This document shows positions 45,446-55,638 of a stretch of DNA of 64,000 nt, piece by piece. Below the pieces are notes generated by a model. The model was not told the DNA's origin, searched no databases, and was given only the letters and a program-made list of their open reading frames with translations. The position numbers and the translations under genes are program-made. How positions within the stretch are numbered: position 1 is the first letter of the stretch; each line of letters starts with the position of its first letter. This DNA comes from Rossellomorea sp. BNER (GTDB taxonomy: Bacteria > Bacillota > Bacilli > Bacillales > Bacillaceae_B): NCBI GenBank assembly GCA_024213275.1, contig JANAVG010000012.1, positions 62,001-126,000 on the forward strand. Direction: 5' to 3'.

Positions 45446-46219
45446 TTACTTTCCTTTAAAGTTTGGAGTACGCTTTTCTACGAAAGCTCCAATCCCTTCT
45501 TGCCCATCCTCTGATTGGAATACATCTCCAAATAGTTCTGCTTCTCTCATAACGCCTTCATAAAAACGGTCATCTTTTGAATAGCTTAATAGTTCAAGAG
45601 CAGCTTTCATAGCTACTGGACTTTTTTTAGATATTTTATGAGCCATTTCTTTTGCCTTAACGAACAGCTCTTCCTCTGCATATGCTTTATTTGCTAAACC
45701 ATATTGGACAGCCTCAGTACCAGTAATAGGCTCACTAGTTAAAAGCATTTCAGCTGCTTTTGGTGTACCTACAAGCTTTGGCAGTCGTTGTGAACCTGCA
45801 AATCCTGGAATTAATCCAAGCTGTAATTCCGGTAGTCCAAGCTTTGCATTCTCACTCACTAGGCGAATATGGCAACCCATTGCTAGCTCTAATCCTCCGC
45901 CAAGAGCGGCCCCATGGATAGCTGCAATAATTGGTTTTGAGAAGTTTTCCATTCTTTCAAATAGATCTTGTCCTCTTTTTGAAAGTGCAGAAAATTCATC
46001 TCCATTTTTAACTGTAGTGAATTCCTTGATGTCCGCTCCTGCGGAGAAGAATCTTCCTTCGCCTTGAAGAAGAAGCACTCTTACAACTTTATTCTCTTCC
46101 AGTTCGTCTAATATCTCCGAGAGTTCGAGAATTAAATCACTGGCAAGTGCATTTGCTGGTGGTCGTTGAATGGTAATAAACGCCACGTGCTCTTCAAGGT
46201 CCCATGTTAAATACTTCAT
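45446..46219 (-). CDS. fadB: Enoyl-CoA hydratase FadB
   Basis: Hydrates trans-2-enoyl-CoA in beta-oxidation. 257 aa crotonase fold. The oxyanion-hole segments are GRFFSAGADIKEF and AIHGAALGGGLELAMGCH, and the catalytic Glu region is LGLPELQLGLIPGFAGSQRLPKLVG. It lies 24 bp downstream of fadR in the same unit. Confidence 0.94.
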   Translation of the reverse strand: MKYLTWDLEEHVAFITIQRPPANALASDLILELSEILDELEENKVVRVLLLQGEGRFFSAGADIKEFTTVKNGDEFSALSKRGQDLFERMENFSKPIIAAIHGAALGGGLELAMGCHIRLVSENAKLGLPELQLGLIPGFAGSQRLPKLVGTPKAAEMLLTSEPITGTEAVQYGLANKAYAEEELFVKAKEMAHKISKKSPVAMKAALELLSYSKDDRFYEGVMREAELFGDVFQSEDGQEGIGAFVEKRTPNFKGK

Positions 46220-46243
46220 CCATTCATCCCCTTCTGAAGTTGT

Positions 46244-46831
46244 TTACCTTTTGCCACCGCATCCGTTTATTAATAACTGATGTATGGCAGGTGATTGTGC
46301 AACCAGGTCATACTTTTGATCGTTCATCACCCAAGTTGTCACCATCTCGTCTAATGTTCCAAAAATCATTTGGCGTGTTAACCTTACATCCAAATCTGGA
46401 TCAAATTCGTTCGTCTCAATTCCGTAATAAAGAATCTCATCAACAAGTTGAAGATACCCCTTTAACACCTCATTGATTTTTAAACGTATCTCTTTATTAG
46501 ACTGACGTAATTCTAATTGAGTAACAATCGCCAAATGGGAATCTTCTGTCAAGATTCTACAATGATTTTCAATCATCACTAATAACTTCTCTGCCGCTGT
46601 CGATTTTCCTGCTATAACTTCTTCATTTTTTTCAACAAAATATCCCATTTTCTCTCTAAAGAGTGAGATAAGAATATCTTCTTTATTTTTAAAATATAAA
46701 TAGATTGTTCCATCCGCTACTCCAGCTTGTTTTGCTATTTTCGAAACTTGTGCTTGATGATACCCGTTCTCTGCTATTACAATCACGGCAGCGTCAATGA
46801 TTTGCTTGTATTTTGGTTTATTTCTTTTCAT
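46244..46831 (-). CDS. fadR: TetR-family fatty acid degradation regulator FadR
   Basis: Represses fatty acid degradation genes until bound by long-chain acyl-CoA. 195 aa from the ATG at 46831; the frame open to 46867 would run through the operator. N-terminal helix-turn-helix ENGYHQAQVSKIAKQAGVADGTIYLYFKNKEDIL is close to FadR (YsiA) of B. subtilis. The C-terminal ligand domain includes GTLDEMVTTWVMNDQKYDLV. An operator in its own promoter shows autoregulation. Confidence 0.95.
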   Translation of the reverse strand: MKRNKPKYKQIIDAAVIVIAENGYHQAQVSKIAKQAGVADGTIYLYFKNKEDILISLFREKMGYFVEKNEEVIAGKSTAAEKLLVMIENHCRILTEDSHLAIVTQLELRQSNKEIRLKINEVLKGYLQLVDEILYYGIETNEFDPDLDVRLTRQMIFGTLDEMVTTWVMNDQKYDLVAQSPAIHQLLINGCGGKR

Positions 46832-46856
46832 AATAATGCCCATCCTTTTAGTGTGA

Positions 46857-46910
46857 TGAATGACCATTCATTCATATTTACATATTAAAAGGAGTTAGAA
46901 TGGTTGTCAA
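46857..46910 (-). promoter_or_regulatory. fadR promoter with FadR operator
   Basis: Promoter on the minus strand: TTGACA (complement of 46905-46910), 17 nt, TAATAT (46882-46887). Immediately downstream, at the expected start site, is TGAATGACCATTCATTCA (46857-46874), matching the FadR consensus TGAATGAMTANTCATTCA at all but one position. The operator lies between lcfA and fadR, so fadR-fadB-etfB-etfA can be transcribed separately from lcfA. Confidence 0.88.
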
Positions 46911-46976
46911 GGAATATATAACTTGTCCGAAGTTGATACAAAAAGAGAGAACAGAAGAAACACTCTACTTTTAAGT

Positions 46977-48671
46977 TTAGCCTAACTTTTCGTTTTCTTC
47001 AAATTTCTTCTTTTCCTCTTCAAAGAGTGCTCTCCTTAAGATTTTTCCGACAGCTGTCTTCGGTAATTCTTTTCTAAATTCATATATTCTTGGAACCTTA
47101 TATGCCGCCAAATGCTTTCTAGCAAACACATCTAGATTTTCCTCTGTTAATGCAGCTCCCTCTTTTAATACCACATAGGCTTTTACTGTTTCTCCACGAT
47201 ATGGATCTGGGACTCCTGCAGCCACAACCTCTTGAATGTCAGAGTGTTCATAGAGAACTTCTTCGATTTCTCGTGGGTAAATATTAAAACCACCTGCTAT
47301 AATCATATCTTTCTTTCGATCCACTACATAGAAATATCCTTTTTCATCCATATATCCTAAATCTCCTGTGAGTAACCAACCATCTTTAATCGTTTCAGCC
47401 GTTTCTTCAGGACGATTCCAATATCCCTTCATCACTTGGGGACCTCTAGCCGCAATTTCACCAATTTCATTAGGGGGTAGTGGCTCTCCCGTCTCTAAGG
47501 ATAGTATCGCTGATTCAGTGTCTGGCCATGGAACACCTACACTGCCTTTTACCCTCTCTTTATCCCATAAAAAATTTGAATGTGTCACAGGGGATGATTC
47601 AGTTAATCCATAGCCTTCAACGAGTTTTCCACCTGTTACTTTTTCAAATTTCTGTTGAACTTCAATGGGCAATGGCGCAGATCCACTTATACAGGAATCG
47701 ATCGATGAAAGATTATATTTTCGTAAATTAGGATGATTTAGTAATCCAATATAGATAGTTGGAGCCCCAGGAAATAAAGTAGGTTTCTGTTTATCTATCG
47801 TTTTTAGAGTCGTTTCAGGATCAAACTTCGGCAAAAGAACCATTTTATATCCCTGCATTACAGATAATATTAATACAGTAGTCATTCCATACACATGGAA
47901 AAATGGTAGTAAACCGAGAATCACTTCTTCTCCTTTTTTACATTTATAAAGCCATGCATCACACATGGATGCATTAGCCACAAGATTTTTATGGGTAAGC
48001 ATTACTCCTTTAGGAAATCCAGTTGTTCCCCCTGTATACTGAAGTAAGGCTAAGTCTTCCTCAAAATCAATCTCTAGTTCAATTGGTTTATCATTTGAAG
48101 TGGACATAATGTCTGTAAATAAATGATACTTGTCACATGGTGTCACTTTTACAACAATTCCATATTGTTTCTTCTGGATAAATGGATAAATTAAATTTTT
48201 AGGAAAAGGGAGTACATCCTTGATAGCGGTTACAATTACGTGTTCTAAATCAGTATTATCCATTACCTTTGTTACTCTTGGAAATAGGATATCGAGAGTA
48301 AGTATGACTTTTGCACCAGAGTCTTTCATTTGGTATTCAATTTCTCTCTCCATATAAAGTGGATTGGTTTGAACAACTACACCACCAGCGTAGAGTACAC
48401 CGTAGTATCCGATAACCGACTGGGGTGTATTAGGCAGCATAATGGCTACTCGGTCTCCTTTTTCAATTCCAATCTCTTTAAGATAATTCGCAAACTTTAA
48501 AGCGGATTGATGAACTTCTTTGTACGTTATTTCTTTTCCCATAAAGTGTATAGCCACTTTATTTGCGTACAACTCTGCAGACTTTGTTAAATAATTTTGA
48601 ACAGGAATCGATTCATAATCTAAGTTGGCAGGAATTTCTTGAGGATACTGATCAACCCATAATTTTTCCAC
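46977..48671 (-). CDS. lcfA: Long-chain-fatty-acid--CoA ligase
   Basis: Activates fatty acids with ATP and CoA for beta-oxidation. 564 aa from the GTG at 48671, six bases behind GAGGGGGG; a longer frame to 48719 has no site. ANL-superfamily motifs: P-loop YTGGTTGFPKGV, VEGYGLTESSP, TGDLGYMDEKGYFYVVDRKKDMII and the catalytic Lys in LPKTAVGKILRR. No FadR operator was seen upstream of this gene, unlike the one between it and fadR. Confidence 0.95.
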   Translation of the reverse strand: MEKLWVDQYPQEIPANLDYESIPVQNYLTKSAELYANKVAIHFMGKEITYKEVHQSALKFANYLKEIGIEKGDRVAIMLPNTPQSVIGYYGVLYAGGVVVQTNPLYMEREIEYQMKDSGAKVILTLDILFPRVTKVMDNTDLEHVIVTAIKDVLPFPKNLIYPFIQKKQYGIVVKVTPCDKYHLFTDIMSTSNDKPIELEIDFEEDLALLQYTGGTTGFPKGVMLTHKNLVANASMCDAWLYKCKKGEEVILGLLPFFHVYGMTTVLILSVMQGYKMVLLPKFDPETTLKTIDKQKPTLFPGAPTIYIGLLNHPNLRKYNLSSIDSCISGSAPLPIEVQQKFEKVTGGKLVEGYGLTESSPVTHSNFLWDKERVKGSVGVPWPDTESAILSLETGEPLPPNEIGEIAARGPQVMKGYWNRPEETAETIKDGWLLTGDLGYMDEKGYFYVVDRKKDMIIAGGFNIYPREIEEVLYEHSDIQEVVAAGVPDPYRGETVKAYVVLKEGAALTEENLDVFARKHLAAYKVPRIYEFRKELPKTAVGKILRRALFEEEKKKFEENEKLG

Positions 48672-48816
48672 ATCTTTCCCCCCTCGAAAATTTTTTGAAA
48701 ATTTATATTCTTCTCTCATTATATTATAAGCAAAGAGTCCTTACAATTTGTTATCTATTCTAAAAATATTTTTTTCGACAAACCTATGTAGTAAAATTCC
48801 CCTAAAAAATAGAAAT

Positions 48817-48839
48817 GGGCTGATTATAAAAATCAGCCC
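48817..48839 (-). terminator. Hairpin after the 27-aa ORF
   Basis: 9-bp stem GGGCTGATT / AATCAGCCC, followed on the minus strand by a T-rich tract. It ends the polX-mutS2-yshE stretch 7 bp after the small ORF. Confidence 0.75.
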
Positions 48840-48845
48840 TTACCA

Positions 48846-48929
48846 TCATGCGAGAAAAATCATGTATATAACTCCAATAAGTAAAAATCCTCCACATAAA
48901 AACAATAATATCTTAGCAAGTGTTTCCAT
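48846..48929 (-). CDS. 27-aa single-helix membrane peptide downstream of yshE
   Basis: ATG at 48929 with GAGGAG seven bases upstream; the ribosome site overlaps the yshE stop region (48940-48942). The frame reads METLAKILLFLCGGFLLIGV and then IYMIFLA before TGA at 48846: a single hydrophobic helix with two glycines in the middle. A hairpin terminator follows within 10 bp. Translation signal, operon position and terminator support a real gene; it may work with the YshE membrane protein. Function unknown. Confidence 0.6.
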   Translation of the reverse strand: METLAKILLFLCGGFLLIGVIYMIFLA

Positions 48930-48939
48930 TATTCTCTCC

Positions 48940-49347
48940 TCAAGATATTCCTGCACCAATAACGTATGAGAGTCCTACTGATATAACAAGGGATATGAAA
49001 CCTACAGCCCTGTTATCACGTTCAATCTCTTCATCTATCTTAAACTTTGGAGTCAAGAATTCATAAATAAAATAACCCATTAATAATAGAACAAATCCAA
49101 AAATCCCCCAACCAATCGTTGTTAACAAACTATCATTTACAGAAATCGCATGCCTGAAGATGTTTGCAATCCCAAAGATTTTCCCGCCTGTCGCCATTGC
49201 AACGGCGAGATTCCCATTTTTAATCTCTTCCCAATTGCGATATTTTGTCACAAGTTCGAAGACGGATAAAAATAGAATAAGAAACAATATAACAACACTA
49301 TAATTTCCAGCTGTTTGGACAAACTCATTTTCCCAAAAGTTTACCAT
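48940..49347 (-). CDS. yshE: YshE, DUF350 family membrane protein
   Basis: 135 aa with four hydrophobic segments: VILFLILFLSVFEL, NLAVAMATGGKIFGIANI, IGWGIFGFVLLLMGYFIYE and AVGFISLVISVGLSYVIGAGIS. The motif GNLAVAMATGGKIFGIAN is typical of DUF350. Function unknown. Position between lcfA and mutS2 is the same in B. subtilis. Confidence 0.88.
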   Translation of the reverse strand: MVNFWENEFVQTAGNYSVVILFLILFLSVFELVTKYRNWEEIKNGNLAVAMATGGKIFGIANIFRHAISVNDSLLTTIGWGIFGFVLLLMGYFIYEFLTPKFKIDEEIERDNRAVGFISLVISVGLSYVIGAGIS

Positions 49348-49381
49348 AAATTCATTTGGCTCCTCTTAAAATGGTTTTCAA

Positions 49382-51739
49382 TTACTTAAATTCTACCACA
49401 GTTACGCCAGTTCCACCCTCGCCTGCTTCACCAAAACGAATTTTCTTAACGGAGCGATGGTTTTTCAAATATTCCTGAACTCCTTGCCTTAATGCTCCAG
49501 TTCCTTTTCCGTGAATGATTGAAACCCTTGGATAACCGGCTAGAGTAGCGTCATCCAAATATTTCTCTACCTTTGACAAGGCACTTTCAAATCGTTCTCC
49601 ACGAAGATCTAGTTCAAGTCCAACATGGAAATCCTTCCCTTTTACCGTTGCTAGAGGCTTTGTTTCTACTTTTTGTTGAGACTGAATAAATTCCAAGTCT
49701 TTTTCTTTCACTTTCATTTTCATGATCCCCATCTGTACTTGCCATTCTGAATTTGAAACTTTTTCAACTAGATGTCCTTTCTGGTCAAAAGTTAAGACTT
49801 TCACTTCATCCCCTGGCTTAAGCTGCTGATTTTCAGTTTTAGTTTTTGCTTTTGCTCTTGACTTTTCTAATGTAGGTGCAGCATTTTCCATTCGCTTCTT
49901 AGCATCAATTAATTCATGCTCTTTAATATCAACGTTTTTCTCTAATCGCATTTTTCGCAGCTCACGAATAATTTCTTCTGCTTCAGCTTTAGCCTTTTCT
50001 ACAACATCACTTGCTTTACGTTCAGCCTTTTCATACATGCCATCTCTTTTATCATAATATTCCATCATTTGCTTTTGCATATCTTTCTGCATCTTCTCAG
50101 CTTGTTTTAAAAGCTCATTTGCTTCTAAACGTTCCTTCTCTGCATCCCGTTTGCTTTGTTCAAGTGAAGCAATCATATTTTCAACTTCTTTACTATCTGT
50201 TCCAATATGTGCTTTCGCTCTCTCAATAACGTTATCTTTCAGCCCTAATCGTTTAGATATTTCAAATGCATTACTTCGTCCAGGCACACCGATTAACAGC
50301 TTGTAAGTAGGACTTAATGTTTCTACATTAAACTCTACACTCGCATTTACGACTCCCTCACGATTGTACCCATAAGCTTTAAGCTCTGGATAATGAGTCG
50401 TTGCTATTACTCTTGCACCTCTTAGATGAACTTCATCCAAAATCGATATAGCTAGTGCAGCACCTTCTTGTGGGTCTGTCCCAGCTCCAAGTTCGTCAAA
50501 TAAGACTAGACTCTCATGGTCGACCTTATCGAGAATTCCCACGATGTTAACCATATGTGAAGAAAAAGTACTTAAGCTTTGCTCTATTGATTGCTCATCT
50601 CCGATATCAGCATAAATCGACTGAAACACCGCTACTTCTGAACCATCAAGTGATGGAATTTGAAGGCCTGATTGCGCCATTAGAGTGGATAAACCAACCG
50701 TTTTTAATGTAACTGTTTTTCCACCTGTATTCGGGCCTGTTATGACAATTGATGAGAAGTCTTTCCCTAATTCAATATCATTCGCAACCGCTTCTTCAAT
50801 TGGCAAAAGTGGATGTCTCGCCTTGTTAAGCTTAATATAACCGTTGTCATTCATTAAAGGCTTTGTTCCTTTGATGGATTTACCAAACTTCGCTTTTGTA
50901 AACATAAAGTCGATATCTGCCATAATGCTAACAATGGTTTGTAATTCAGTCCCTGATTCATTTATTTCTTGTGTCAGCTCAAAAAGGATTCTTTCGATTT
51001 CATCTTGCTCTTTTAAGCGAAGCTCTCTCAATTGATTATTAAGAGTGACAATGGCCTCTGGTTCAATAAATAACGTTTGTCCAGATGAAGATTGATCATG
51101 AATAATTCCACCATAATGACCACGATATTCTTGCTTTACCGGGATCACATAGCGTTCATTTCGGATTGTAATAATAGCATCTGAAAGCATCTTCTGTGCA
51201 TTATTCGACCGAATCGTTCTCTCTAACTTTTCTCGAATTCTATTTTCATTTGCTCTAAGTGAGCTTCGTATTTGTCGTAATGTATCACTTGCAGAGTCTA
51301 GTATTTCTCCATTTTCGTCTACAACATGTTTGATTCTATGTTCTAATGAAGTCAGCACAGCCATCTGATTTGTTTTGAATTCAAGAATTGGCAATTCCAC
51401 TTCATCTTCTAACATTTCTTCAATAAAAAGGGTGAACTTCCTGCTTGCATGAATTGTACTTGCAATTTGAACAAATTCCATTGGGCTAAGGATTCCACCA
51501 ATTTCAGCTCTCTTAATATGTGGTCTAATATTATGAATCCCTGCCAAAGGGGTATGTCCTTTTAATCTCAAAACCTTAGCAGCCTCATCTGTTTCATTCT
51601 GCATCTCAATGATCTCACCTAAAGAACTCGAAGGGGTTAATTCATCGACTCTGGTTTTCCCAAGTGATGAAGCAGTATATTGATGTAATTGTTCCTTTAT
51701 TTTATCAAACTCCAATGTTCTTAAAGCTTTCTCATTCAT
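49382..51739 (-). CDS. mutS2: Endonuclease MutS2
   Basis: 785 aa. MutS core and clamp regions, ATPase with Walker [17 protein letters not shown] near 335 and Walker [17 protein letters not shown], a long charged coiled coil (about 515-620), and a C-terminal Smr nuclease domain (about 705-785) with [10 protein letters not shown] and [16 protein letters not shown]. It lacks the mismatch-binding domain of MutS1. Family members act on branched DNA in recombination and on collided ribosomes. Follows polX by 23 bp. Confidence 0.95.
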   Translation of the reverse strand: MNEKALRTLEFDKIKEQLHQYTASSLGKTRVDELTPSSSLGEIIEMQNETDEAAKVLRLKGHTPLAGIHNIRPHIKRAEIGGILSPMEFVQIASTIHASRKFTLFIEEMLEDEVELPILEFKTNQMAVLTSLEHRIKHVVDENGEILDSASDTLRQIRSSLRANENRIREKLERTIRSNNAQKMLSDAIITIRNERYVIPVKQEYRGHYGGIIHDQSSSGQTLFIEPEAIVTLNNQLRELRLKEQDEIERILFELTQEINESGTELQTIVSIMADIDFMFTKAKFGKSIKGTKPLMNDNGYIKLNKARHPLLPIEEAVANDIELGKDFSSIVITGPNTGGKTVTLKTVGLSTLMAQSGLQIPSLDGSEVAVFQSIYADIGDEQSIEQSLSTFSSHMVNIVGILDKVDHESLVLFDELGAGTDPQEGAALAISILDEVHLRGARVIATTHYPELKAYGYNREGVVNASVEFNVETLSPTYKLLIGVPGRSNAFEISKRLGLKDNVIERAKAHIGTDSKEVENMIASLEQSKRDAEKERLEANELLKQAEKMQKDMQKQMMEYYDKRDGMYEKAERKASDVVEKAKAEAEEIIRELRKMRLEKNVDIKEHELIDAKKRMENAAPTLEKSRAKAKTKTENQQLKPGDEVKVLTFDQKGHLVEKVSNSEWQVQMGIMKMKVKEKDLEFIQSQQKVETKPLATVKGKDFHVGLELDLRGERFESALSKVEKYLDDATLAGYPRVSIIHGKGTGALRQGVQEYLKNHRSVKKIRFGEAGEGGTGVTVVEFK

Positions 51740-51762
51740 GGAGTACTTCCTCCTCTTACATG

Positions 51763-53484
51763 CTACTCATCATTTCGTTTTAGGAATGAGAGCAGTTCAT
51801 CTGTTTCATAACTATTTATCACCGTATCTTTTCTAATCCAACCTTTTTTCGCTGTTCCAACACCTATTCCCATAAATTCTAAGTGACTAATACTATGTGC
51901 ATCGGTATTAATGACAATTTTGACGCCGCGTTCCTGCGCTTCATAAATATGGTCAGCCGATAAATCAAGTCGATTAGGGTTGGCATTCAATTCAAGAGCC
52001 GTATTTGTTTCTTTTGCTAATTCTATTAGTAAATCAATATCCACGTCATATCCTTCTCTTCGACCAATAATGCGACCAGTAGGGTGGGCAATAATATCAA
52101 CATGCGCATTTGATAGAGCTTTCTTCAATCTCTCCATAATTTTTCCCCTTGGTTGTGAGAAACTCGAATGGATGGATGCAATGACTAGATCTAGCTTTGC
52201 TAGAACTTCATCATCATAATCCAATTCACCGTTAGGGAGAATGTCCATCTCGATTCCAGATAAGACTTCAATATCGTCATATTTTTTATTCCATTTTTTT
52301 ATTTCATCATGCTGTTGAAGAAGCCTTTCTTTAGTCAAGCCGTTCGCGACACGTAAATAGTGTGAATGGTCGGTAATGGCCATGTATTTATATCCTTTCC
52401 TTCTGCAAGCTTCAATCATTTCTTCGATCGAGTTTGCACCGTCTGACCATGTGGAGTGCATGTGAAGATCTCCTTTAATATCAGAGGAAGTAATTAGATT
52501 ATCGCTTCTACTAAAATGATCGACTTCTGTTCCATCTTCCCGAAGTTCAGGCGGGATCCAAGGTAATCCGAAGTGAGCATAAAACTCCTCTTCGGTTTCA
52601 AAAGTAATGACCTCTCCTGTTTCTATTATTTCTACACCGTATTCACTGATCTTTTCGCCTCTTTCTTTGGCGAGCTGTCTCATTCTTACATTATGATCTT
52701 TCGAACCAGTAAAATGATGTAAAGCTGTTGCAAATTCCTCACGCATCACAAGTCTAAAATCAACGGAAACCTCCCAATCGTAATCAAAGGTTAAGGAAAT
52801 TTTGGTATCACCGGAAGCAATGGCTTCTTTTATTCGAGGTAAACTGAGCAGTTGTTCTTTCACCCTTAATGGTTCTTCAACCGAAAGGATAAAATCCAAA
52901 TCTTTAATCGTTTCTCTCATTCTCCTTAAGCTTCCAGCTCGGGAGCTATCAATAATACCCTCCATTTTCACTAATTGTTTTTCAATTTCTTCTGCAATTG
53001 GAAGCATATACGCTAATGGAAGCCTCTCTGGCCTTGATCCAACATTTTCAATCGCTTGAAGTATTTTCTCTTCCGTTTTCTTTCCAAAGCCCGCTAATCC
53101 CTGTACTTTTCCTTCATTACATACCTTTTTTAAATCATCGATACCTTTAACATCTAGTTCTTTATAAAGCTTTGCTATTTTTTTGCCTCCAAGTCCTGGA
53201 AGCTTAAGTAAGGGAATTAAACCATTAGGTACTTCTTGCTGAAGTTCCTTTAAGACGGAAGAAGTTCCATCTTTAACGAATTCTTCAATAACTGCAGCCG
53301 TTCCCTTTCCGATTCCACTCAAAGCGGTAAAATTATCAATTTCAGATAAACTTCGGTCATCATTTTCCAGCGCTGCCGCCGCTTTTCGAAAAGCGGATAT
53401 TTTAAACGAATTTTCCCCTTTTAATTCCATATAAATAGCAATTTGCTCTAGTAATTTTATGATATCCTTTTTATTAGCAGTCAT
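51763..53484 (-). CDS. polX: DNA polymerase/3'-5' exonuclease PolX
   Basis: 573 aa from the ATG at 53484 (AGGTGATG site). Helix-hairpin-helix region and family X polymerase core at about 1-315: [54 protein letters not shown] exonuclease domain runs from about 337 to the end: [41 protein letters not shown]. Gap-filling repair polymerase with proofreading. Repeat copy B3 lies upstream between it and the cvpA-like gene. Confidence 0.95.
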   Translation of the reverse strand: MTANKKDIIKLLEQIAIYMELKGENSFKISAFRKAAAALENDDRSLSEIDNFTALSGIGKGTAAVIEEFVKDGTSSVLKELQQEVPNGLIPLLKLPGLGGKKIAKLYKELDVKGIDDLKKVCNEGKVQGLAGFGKKTEEKILQAIENVGSRPERLPLAYMLPIAEEIEKQLVKMEGIIDSSRAGSLRRMRETIKDLDFILSVEEPLRVKEQLLSLPRIKEAIASGDTKISLTFDYDWEVSVDFRLVMREEFATALHHFTGSKDHNVRMRQLAKERGEKISEYGVEIIETGEVITFETEEEFYAHFGLPWIPPELREDGTEVDHFSRSDNLITSSDIKGDLHMHSTWSDGANSIEEMIEACRRKGYKYMAITDHSHYLRVANGLTKERLLQQHDEIKKWNKKYDDIEVLSGIEMDILPNGELDYDDEVLAKLDLVIASIHSSFSQPRGKIMERLKKALSNAHVDIIAHPTGRIIGRREGYDVDIDLLIELAKETNTALELNANPNRLDLSADHIYEAQERGVKIVINTDAHSISHLEFMGIGVGTAKKGWIRKDTVINSYETDELLSFLKRNDE

Positions 53485-53626
53485 TTTCATCACCTACAAT
53501 ATATATGTACTATTATTCAAGACGTCACCAGTAATAATACTATCAGATTACATAAATAATTGAAAAACTTTAGAGGTATTGTCGAGTTAAGCGAGCGCTT
53601 ACTGAAGCCTTAAGGGATAGAAAAAA

Positions 53627-53744
53627 GGCCGTCCCAAAACCAAGGAGCCAGGGACCACAACATCAATATATAGAAGAAAACCTCAGGAGCATCTTCTATA
53701 CATGAACGAACATGGTGGTTTCTGGACCCCTTTTGGGACAGCCT
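53627..53744. repeat. Dispersed inverted-repeat element, family B, copy 3
   Basis: About 118 bp from GGCCGTCCCAAAACC to TTTTGGGACAGCCT. Internal CAATATATAGAAGAAAA and CATCTTCTATACATGAAC arms align with copy 2 and with the reverse complement of copy 1. It lies 10 bp beyond the stop of the cvpA-like gene and probably serves as its terminator. Confidence 0.88.
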
Positions 53745-53754
53745 CATAGATTCA

Positions 53755-54300
53755 TTATGGTTTCTTGACGTATTCTATCCACCATTCTTTCACTTGTTCA
53801 GAAAGGATTGGTGTGTCCTGAACCATCACATTTGCAATAACAGAATCATTAATTAGATTTTGAACGGATTCAATCGGTAATAACACAGCAATATATAGTA
53901 AGATGAAGATCATTAAGTAAACTTCAATAAATCCTAAAACCCCTCCGCCAATAACATTTAATTGTTTAATAATCGGAAGATGTGATAGAAAATCGAGCAT
54001 TGCACCTACTAAATGTAAAACGATTTTCACCGCAAAAAATATAAGAGCAAAAGCAATAACACGGTAATAAGCTTGATCTAAATTAGCACCCTCAAAAATC
54101 ATATTTAAAGTGGATTGCTTATCAAGAACTGGATATGGGATCCACAATGTTAGCTTTGGAGCAAGTTGATCATAATACAAATATGCTATGATAAAAGCAG
54201 CAATGAATCCGGTCATATGTATTAGTTGAAGGATAAAGCCACGTTTTAATCCAATGAAAAATCCGATGACTAATATCACTAAAAGGGCTAAATCGAGCAT
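53755..54300 (-). CDS. yshB: CvpA family membrane protein YshB
   Basis: 181 aa from the ATG at 54300 (AAAGGA nine bases upstream); a TTG at 54309 overlapping the zapA stop is the alternative. Starts MLDLALLVILVIGFFIGLKRG, with the CvpA-type glycine-rich first helix, and has four membrane segments. E. coli CvpA is linked to colicin V production and bile resistance; the role in Bacillus is unknown. Coupled to zapA. Confidence 0.88.
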   Translation of the reverse strand: MLDLALLVILVIGFFIGLKRGFILQLIHMTGFIAAFIIAYLYYDQLAPKLTLWIPYPVLDKQSTLNMIFEGANLDQAYYRVIAFALIFFAVKIVLHLVGAMLDFLSHLPIIKQLNVIGGGVLGFIEVYLMIFILLYIAVLLPIESVQNLINDSVIANVMVQDTPILSEQVKEWWIEYVKKP

Positions 54301-54305
54301 AATGT

Positions 54306-54566
54306 TCAATCCTTTAGGTTTTTTAATTCTTTTTCTAAAAATTTATATTCCTCTTTAAGCTTAAGATAATCATGCACAGCATTAACGGCTGTAAGTACCG
54401 CTAGTTTACTAGTATCTAATGAAGGATTCAAGGAGCTCATTTCACGCATTTTATCATCTACTTGTGAAGCTACATGACGCATATGACTTGTTGACTCAGT
54501 CCCTACAATGACATATTGCTGTCCATATATATCAACTGTTGTTCTGTTTTTTCTTTCATTAGACAA
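54306..54566 (-). CDS. zapA: Cell division protein ZapA
   Basis: Promotes FtsZ bundling at the division site. 86 aa, TTG start at 54566 behind GGAGG. Sequence [17 protein letters not shown], then [37 protein letters not shown], and a coiled-coil C-terminus are diagnostic. The stop lies just ahead of the yshB start, so the pair is cotranscribed. Confidence 0.95.
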   Translation of the reverse strand: MSNERKNRTTVDIYGQQYVIVGTESTSHMRHVASQVDDKMREMSSLNPSLDTSKLAVLTAVNAVHDYLKLKEEYKFLEKELKNLKD

Positions 54567-54696
54567 CTCAGAGTGCCTCCAATCTTAAGAATCCTAAACA
54601 ATATCATAACATGAAACTTTTTAATTTGGAAAGAAATTGTCGTATAAAGTCACATTATGTTTAAATTAAGAGTATTGAACTAAAGGAGAGGTTGAA

Positions 54697-55620
54697 TTGG
54701 CTAACACAGTATTAATTTGTAAACAATCTATTATTGAAGAAATGACTCACTACTATAAATCCACATTGTCGGAAAAAAAGCCGCCTGGTTCCGTTTTTAT
54801 AGCGAAACCAACTGGGTGTACCGTTACTGCCTACAAGTCTGGGAAGGTATTATTTCAAGGAGCAAACGGGGAGATCGAAGCAAGAAGATGGGGAGATGGA
54901 ACATCCGCATCCACTAATGCCCCTAAGGAACAGCCAACTCATTTACCTAAAGGCTTTGCGCAGTTATCAGTAATTGGATCAGATGAAGTAGGGACAGGAG
55001 ATTTCTTTGGTCCGATTACAGTAGTCAGCGCTTATGTAAAAAAAGAGCAAATGGCTTTATTAAAAGAATTAGGGGTAAAGGATTCTAAAAACATAAAGGA
55101 TGAACAGATTATTGAGATTGCCAAACAGCTGATTGTCACTATTCCTTATAGCTTACTTGTCCTACATAATGAGAAATATAATGGACTGCAAGCAAACGGT
55201 ATGACACAAGGAAAGATGAAAGCTTTGCTCCACAATAAAGCGATTTTGAATCTATTAAATAAAATTTCTCCGGAAAAACCAGAAGCAATATTGATTGATC
55301 AATTTGTTGAGAAGAACACATATTATAAGCACATTGCCGGTCAAAAAAACATTCAAAGGGAAAATGTCTTTTTCAGTACAAAAGGGGAAAGTGTACACCT
55401 TTCTGTTGCAGCTGCATCTATAATTGCTCGTTACGCCTTCTTAAAAGAATTTGATAAATTAAGTGAGAAAGCGGGTGTATCATTACCAAAAGGGGCAGGA
55501 AAACAAGTGGATATCGCTGCAGCAAAAATCATTCAAAGCGACGGAATCGATCACTTGAAGAGTATGACGAAATGGCATTTTGCTAATAGTGAGAAAGCGA
55601 TTAATTTGGCTAGGAGATAG
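54697..55620 (+). CDS. rnhC: Ribonuclease HIII
   Basis: Cleaves RNA in RNA-DNA hybrids. 307 aa, TTG start at 54697 with AAAGGAGAGG. N-terminal TBP-like substrate-binding domain (about 1-85), then the RNase H2-like catalytic domain with SVIGSDEVGTGDFFGPITV (acidic site in SDEVG), LGVKDSKNI and the later AAASIIARYAFL. Divergent from zapA-yshB-polX-mutS2, as in B. subtilis. Confidence 0.96.
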   Translation: MANTVLICKQSIIEEMTHYYKSTLSEKKPPGSVFIAKPTGCTVTAYKSGKVLFQGANGEIEARRWGDGTSASTNAPKEQPTHLPKGFAQLSVIGSDEVGTGDFFGPITVVSAYVKKEQMALLKELGVKDSKNIKDEQIIEIAKQLIVTIPYSLLVLHNEKYNGLQANGMTQGKMKALLHNKAILNLLNKISPEKPEAILIDQFVEKNTYYKHIAGQKNIQRENVFFSTKGESVHLSVAAASIIARYAFLKEFDKLSEKAGVSLPKGAGKQVDIAAAKIIQSDGIDHLKSMTKWHFANSEKAINLARR

Positions 55621-55638
55621 GAAATGGCTAAAAAATAT

